Positions 32,723 through 36,315 of a stretch of DNA of 36,315 bases are shown here, piece after piece. The notes beneath the pieces are model-generated. The model searched no databases. It had not been told where the DNA came from and saw only the letters and a program-made list of their open reading frames with translations. The DNA comes from Dorea sp. (GTDB lineage Bacteria; Bacillota; Clostridia; Lachnospirales; Lachnospiraceae), in contig JALEKG010000006.1 of assembly GCA_022769185.1 (NCBI GenBank), forward strand, positions 1 through 36,315, in the 5' to 3' direction. The position numbers and the translations under genes were made by a program. Every line of letters starts with the position of its first letter. Position 1 is the stretch's first letter.

Positions 32723-33631
32723 ATGTTAGATGTGTGTTTGTTAGGAACTGGGGGAATGATGCCGCTTCCTTACCGATGGCTTACGTCATTGATGGTGCGG
32801 TATAACGGCAGTAGTGTGCTCATCGATTGCGGAGAGGGTACACAGATTGCAATAAAAGAAAAAGGATGGAGCTTTAAACCAATCGATGTCATCTGTTTTA
32901 CCCATTATCATGGGGATCATATCAGCGGACTTCCGGGACTGCTCCTTACGATGGGGAACGCAGATCGGACAGAACCATTAACGCTGATTGGCCCTAAGGG
33001 GCTGGAACGAGTGGTGAATGCGCTTCGCGTTATTGCACCAGAGCTTCCGTTTCCCATTCAGTGTGTTGAGGTCAAAGATCAGGAAGAAACCTTTGAAATG
33101 AATGGTTACAGACTGAAAGCGTTCAGGGTAAATCATAACGTGACCTGCTATGGCTATACTATGGAAGTGGACCGTGCAGGGAAATTTGATGTGGAACGAG
33201 CGAATGATGCTCAGATTCCTCAGCGTTTCTGGGGACTTCTGCAAAAAGGAGAAGTAATCGAAGATAATGGAAAGATCTATACTCCGGATATGGTATTGGG
33301 ACCAGCGAGAAAAGGGATCAAGCTTACCTATTGTACAGATACCCGTCCGACCGACTCCATCCGGAAAAATGCGTATTCCTCAGATCTATTTATCTGTGAA
33401 GGAATGTATGGCGAAAAAGATAAACAAAAGAAGGCCAAAGAATATAAGCATATGACATTTTATGAAGCGGCCCGGATTGCAAAAGAGGCGGAGGTAAAAG
33501 AAATGTGGCTGACGCATTACAGTCCTTCGCTTACGAAACCGGAAGAATATTTAGAGGATGTAAGAGAAATATTTGCCAATACAATCACCGCCAAAGATGG
33601 GCGCACGGTTGAACTGGTATTTTCTGACTGA
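32723..33631 (+). CDS. rnz: Ribonuclease Z
   Basis: A 302-residue metallo-beta-lactamase-fold endonuclease that removes tRNA 3' trailers. The catalytic HxHxDH is HYHGDH (61-66), with further ligands at HNV (about 137), TYCTDTRP (about 208-215), HMTFYEA and THYSP (about 271). LLGTGGMMPLPYRWLTSLMVRYNGSSVLIDCGEGTQ at the N-terminus is typical. The two tRNA-Ser genes downstream lack an encoded CCA, so they are expected substrates. It lies between the zinc-ribbon gene and tsaD. Confidence 0.88.
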   Translation: MLDVCLLGTGGMMPLPYRWLTSLMVRYNGSSVLIDCGEGTQIAIKEKGWSFKPIDVICFTHYHGDHISGLPGLLLTMGNADRTEPLTLIGPKGLERVVNALRVIAPELPFPIQCVEVKDQEETFEMNGYRLKAFRVNHNVTCYGYTMEVDRAGKFDVERANDAQIPQRFWGLLQKGEVIEDNGKIYTPDMVLGPARKGIKLTYCTDTRPTDSIRKNAYSSDLFICEGMYGEKDKQKKAKEYKHMTFYEAARIAKEAEVKEMWLTHYSPSLTKPEEYLEDVREIFANTITAKDGRTVELVFSD

Positions 33632-33650
33632 TTAGGAGAGAAGAACGGAT

Positions 33651-34679
33651 ATGAGCGAAAAGAAAGATGTATTGATTCTGGCAATTGAAAGCTCCTGTGA
33701 CGAGACAGCAGCTGCTGTAGTAAAAAATGGACGAGAAGTTTTGTCCAATATTATCTCATCACAGATTGCACTGCACACCTTATATGGAGGTGTGGTCCCG
33801 GAAATTGCTTCCAGAAAACATATCGAGAAGATTAATCAGGTAATAGAAGCTGCACTTGAGGATGCGAAGGTTACATTAGATGATATTGATGCGATTGGTG
33901 TGACCTATGGCCCCGGCCTTGTGGGTGCGCTTCTTGTCGGTGTGGCAGAAGCGAAAGCAATTGCGTATGCTGCAAAGAAGCCACTGGTAGGTGTTCATCA
34001 TATCGAGGGGCATATTGCGGCAAATTTTATTGAACACAAGGAACTGGAGCCACCGTTCTTTTCCCTGGTGGTATCCGGAGGTCATACACATCTGGTAAGA
34101 GTGAAGGACTACGGAAAATTCGATATTATCGGAAGAACCAGAGATGATGCTGCAGGAGAAGCATTTGATAAAGTAGCACGAGCAATTGGACTCGGATATC
34201 CAGGAGGACCGAAGATTGATAAAGTTTCCAAAGAGGGGAATCCGAATGCAATACCATTTCCACGTGCACATATAGAGGATGCACCGTATGATTTCAGCTT
34301 TAGTGGTGTAAAATCAGCGGTACTTAACTATATTAATGGTTGTAAAATGAAAGATGAAGAGTTTAAACAGGCAGATATTGCTGCATCTTTCCAAAAAGCA
34401 GTTACAGATGTTCTGGTGGCAAATGCAATGCATGCTGTAGAAGAATATCAAGTGGATAAATTTGCAATTGCAGGTGGAGTAGCTTCAAATAGTGCACTTC
34501 GCGCAGCGATGAAAGAAGCATGTGAGACGCGAGGAGTAAGATTTTATTATCCTTCTCCGATTTACTGTACAGATAATGCAGCAATGATTGGTGTGGCAGC
34601 CTATTATGAATATATGAATGGAGCAAGGAGTGGATGGGATCTTAATGCCGTTCCGAACCTGAAGCTGGGCGAAAGATAA
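33651..34679 (+). CDS. tsaD: tRNA t6A transferase TsaD
   Basis: A 342-residue ASKHA-fold catalytic subunit that transfers threonylcarbamoyl to A37 of t[18 protein letters not shown] (10-24), the metal-binding HIEGH (His117, His121), [12 protein letters not shown] (138-149), and [14 protein letters not shown] are all present, and the length is normal. AGGAGAG precedes the ATG. With tsaE and tsaB upstream on the same strand, three of the four t6A genes are in this window. Confidence 0.95.
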   Translation: MSEKKDVLILAIESSCDETAAAVVKNGREVLSNIISSQIALHTLYGGVVPEIASRKHIEKINQVIEAALEDAKVTLDDIDAIGVTYGPGLVGALLVGVAEAKAIAYAAKKPLVGVHHIEGHIAANFIEHKELEPPFFSLVVSGGHTHLVRVKDYGKFDIIGRTRDDAAGEAFDKVARAIGLGYPGGPKIDKVSKEGNPNAIPFPRAHIEDAPYDFSFSGVKSAVLNYINGCKMKDEEFKQADIAASFQKAVTDVLVANAMHAVEEYQVDKFAIAGGVASNSALRAAMKEACETRGVRFYYPSPIYCTDNAAMIGVAAYYEYMNGARSGWDLNAVPNLKLGER

Positions 34680-34708
34680 AACTGGAAAGTATGTGGAGGA
34701 ATCTTACC

Positions 34709-35446
34709 ATGGCGGGGAAAAAGAGTGAAAAAAAGCACTGTACAGCAATTATACTTTCTGCGGGACAAGGGAAGCGAATGGGTACGTCTGTGCAAAAGCA
34801 ATATCTTGAAATACAGGGAAAGCCGGTCATTTATTATTCTTTGAAAGCATTTGAAGATTCTGGGATTATAGATGATGTTATATTAGTAGTGGGGCATGGT
34901 CAGGAAGATTATGTTTACGATGAAATTGTAAGAAAATATGGTCTTGCAAAAGTGCGGGCAATTGTTCCGGGGGGCAAGGAAAGATACGATTCCGTCTGGC
35001 AGGGGTTAAAAATTATTCAGAATGGTGCACTTTCGGAAGCGGCAAAAAATGGTTATGTCTATATTCATGATGGAGCAAGGCCGTTCGTGGATGAAGAAAT
35101 TATAGAGCGCGCCTATATTACTGTGAATATGTACAGAGCTTGTGTAGCGGGAGTTCCGAGTAAAGATACAATTAAAATCGTAGATGAAGATGGATTTGCA
35201 GTGAATACACCGGACAGAAGGCTTGTCTGGAATGTACAGACTCCTCAGGTCTTTGAGACGGGATTGATTACAGAAGCATATTTCAGGATGATGCAGAAAA
35301 AATCCATACAGGTAACTGATGATGCAATGGCAGTGGAGCAGGAAATGAATGTGCCGGTGAAGCTCTTTGAGGGTTCATATCGAAATATTAAGATCACTAC
35401 CCCTGAAGATCTGGAGACTGCGAACAGCTTTTTAAAGAAAAAATAA
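34709..35446 (+). CDS. ispD: 2-C-methyl-D-erythritol 4-phosphate cytidylyltransferase
   Basis: A 245-residue nucleotidyltransferase of the MEP isoprenoid pathway, making CDP-methylerythritol. The CTP-binding LSAGQGKRMG (about 16-25) with KQY, VVGHGQEDY, and HDGARPFV (about 113-120) match IspD, and TTPEDLETA closes the domain. I chose ATG 34709 (GGAGGA at 34694-34699) over ATG 34691, which lacks a ribosome binding site. It is 29 bases after tsaD and ends the series. No clear terminator follows before the tRNA promoter. Confidence 0.9.
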   Translation: MAGKKSEKKHCTAIILSAGQGKRMGTSVQKQYLEIQGKPVIYYSLKAFEDSGIIDDVILVVGHGQEDYVYDEIVRKYGLAKVRAIVPGGKERYDSVWQGLKIIQNGALSEAAKNGYVYIHDGARPFVDEEIIERAYITVNMYRACVAGVPSKDTIKIVDEDGFAVNTPDRRLVWNVQTPQVFETGLITEAYFRMMQKKSIQVTDDAMAVEQEMNVPVKLFEGSYRNIKITTPEDLETANSFLKKK

Positions 35447-35464
35447 AAAAATGGAATTTAGTTA

Positions 35465-35493
35465 TTGACGCAGGACAAGTTGTGTGATAGAAT
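35465..35493 (+). promoter_or_regulatory. Promoter of the tRNA-Ser genes
   Basis: TTGACG (35465-35470) and TAGAAT (35488-35493) have a 17-base spacer. The -10 box is flanked by a perfect 10-base inverted repeat, GACAAGTTGT (35474-35483) and ACAACTTGTC (35494-35503). A second small repeat, TGTCGC/GCGACA, lies at 35500-35520. Confidence 0.75.
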
Positions 35494-35533
35494 ACAACTT
35501 GTCGCTGAGCTGATGCGACACAACTGAATAAAT

Positions 35534-35619
35534 GGAGAGGTATCGAAGTGGTCATAACGAGGCGGTCTTGAAAACCGTTTGTCCGAGAGGGCGCGTGGGT
35601 TCGAATCCCACCCTCTCCG
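35534..35619 (+). tRNA. tRNA-Ser(UGA)
   Basis: The acceptor stem GGAGAGG pairs with CCTCTCC (35612-35618), discriminator G. The anticodon loop CTTGAAA gives anticodon UGA, between stem arms GCGGT and ACCGT. A long variable arm typical of class II serine tRNAs and a T arm GTGGG-TTCGAAT-CCCAC are present. No CCA is encoded. The call is by manual folding. Confidence 0.95.
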
Positions 35620-35622
35620 CTT

Positions 35623-35656
35623 AAAAAACTACCAAGTAGTAAACTGGTAGTTTTTT
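35623..35656 (+). terminator. Hairpin between the two tRNA-Ser genes
   Basis: AAAAAACTACCA (35623-35634) pairs perfectly with TGGTAGTTTTTT (35645-35656), a 12-base stem with a T-tract, starting 4 bases after the first tRNA. It would end or attenuate the first tRNA transcript, yet the second tRNA follows only 25 bases later. Confidence 0.8.
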
Positions 35657-35681
35657 ATATGAATATACTTGAGCAGTATTT

Positions 35682-35771
35682 GGAGAAATACCCAAGCTGG
35701 CCGAAGGGGCTCCCCTGGAAAGGGAGTAGGTCGTTAATAGCGGCGCGAGGGTTCAAATCCCTCTTTCTCCG
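35682..35771 (+). tRNA. tRNA-Ser(GGA)
   Basis: The acceptor GGAGAAA pairs with TTTCTCC (35764-35770), discriminator G. The anticodon loop CTGGAAA gives anticodon GGA within stem CTCCC/GGGAG. It has a long variable arm and T arm GAGGG-TTCAAAT-CCCTC. No CCA is encoded. Confidence 0.95.
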
Positions 35772-35865
35772 TTTGCTATGATTACGATTCTGGGTTTTGA
35801 TTTGGAATATGTTTTGTGGCAAAAAAGTAGTACCTAAAAGATTGTTAAAAAAAGTCAAATAATGC

Positions 35866-35894
35866 TTGACTTGATGAAATGATCGTGGTATTAT
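35866..35894 (+). promoter_or_regulatory. rRNA operon promoter P1
   Basis: TTGACT (35866-35871) and TATTAT (35889-35894) with a 17-base spacer. The expected start region reads GCTCTCGCAA at 35901-35910, nearly the same as at P2. Confidence 0.75.
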
Positions 35895-35955
35895 AGAAAA
35901 GCTCTCGCAAATACAATATTTGTTGAAAGCAAAAAAATAAAATCAAAAAAAGTTG

Positions 35956-35984
35956 TTGACAAAAAGCGACAAACATGATATTCT
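35956..35984 (+). promoter_or_regulatory. rRNA operon promoter P2
   Basis: TTGACA (35956-35961) and TATTCT (35979-35984) with a 17-base spacer, exactly 90 bases after P1. GCGACA (35966-35971) and TGTCGC (35993-35998) form an inverted repeat around the -10 box. Confidence 0.8.
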
Positions 35985-36010
35985 GATATGGCTGTCGCAA
36001 GAGACAACAA

Positions 36011-36032
36011 AGAACCTTGATAATTAAACAAT
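36011..36032 (+). promoter_or_regulatory. boxA-like antitermination site in the rRNA leader
   Basis: AGAACCTTGATAATTAAACA resembles the Gram-positive rRNA leader boxA (core CTTTGAAAACTAAACA) and lies about 30 bases after the expected P2 start. The assignment is by similarity to the Bacillus pattern only. Confidence 0.45.
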
Positions 36033-36188
36033 AGACAACAACCCTGAAGATTTCTTTAAGAGAAAAATTCAGAACGAAGACATGAAAATGTCGACCTAGA
36101 AACAGTAAAAGGGATAAGAAAGCTAGTAGTTTTCTTGAACTGGAACGAACTTGATTTTGAATCTGTGTAACAGCAGATTTAAGATATT

Positions 36189-36315
<127 letters not shown>

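Overview
The window looks like the chromosome of an AT-rich, Gram-positive gut clostridium, most likely of the family Lachnospiraceae. Three things suggest this: the 5' end of a 16S rRNA gene at the right edge, AGGAGG-type ribosome binding sites with TTGACA/TATAAT promoters, and the gene set (MsmE/F/G-type sugar importer without its own ATPase, ECF riboflavin transporter under an FMN riboswitch, DUF362 ferredoxin, DUF3343 protein, YitT, DgkB). The family is inferred from partial 16S and gene content. I cannot name the species.

Region 1 (1-2341): a DUF2798-type membrane protein, an MGMT-like DNA-binding protein broken by an in-frame amber codon, a FlaR-like P-loop kinase, and a small anchored protein of unknown function overlapping it. 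Region 2 (2342-7797): a TetR regulator faces an apparent operon of a 100-residue protein, an MmpL-family RND transporter, and a secreted protein built mainly of L-x-x-G helical repeats. A symmetrical nested palindrome lies between the two transcription units. Region 3 (7798-8814): an AraC regulator with a GyrI-like domain behind a long inverted repeat.

Region 4 (8809-17239): a sucrose/fructo-oligosaccharide locus. A divergent LacI regulator and palindromic operators precede an ABC importer (binding protein, two permeases), a GH32 beta-fructosidase, an amylosucrase-like GH13 enzyme and a PfkB fructokinase. A strong terminator ends the unit. The binding-protein gene is a pseudogene with an amber codon, a one-base frameshift and probably an internal deletion, whereas every downstream gene is intact.

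Region 5 (17240-19998): two small genes, an unidentified structured RNA or attenuator with its own terminator, and a single ORF fusing SfsA to the adenine glycosylase MutY. Region 6 (20052-23697, minus strand): TetR, diacylglycerol kinase, GDPD phosphodiesterase, PAP2 phosphatase and hemerythrin, which reads as a membrane-lipid turnover unit.

Region 7 (23801-29631): Tex, YitT, a DUF362 iron-sulfur protein, an FMN riboswitch controlling ribU, and a VOC-fold protein. Region 8 (29700-35446): a housekeeping series tsaE-tsaB-ltaE-rimI-zinc ribbon-rnz-tsaD-ispD, centred on tRNA modification and maturation. Region 9 (35465-36315): two tRNA-Ser genes (UGA, GGA), tandem rRNA promoters and the start of the 16S gene.

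I see no CRISPR array, intact insertion sequence, prophage or recognised defence system. The most unusual items are the SfsA-MutY fusion, the unassigned structured RNA next to it, the MmpL/L-x-x-G repeat protein pair, and the decayed binding protein within an intact sugar operon.
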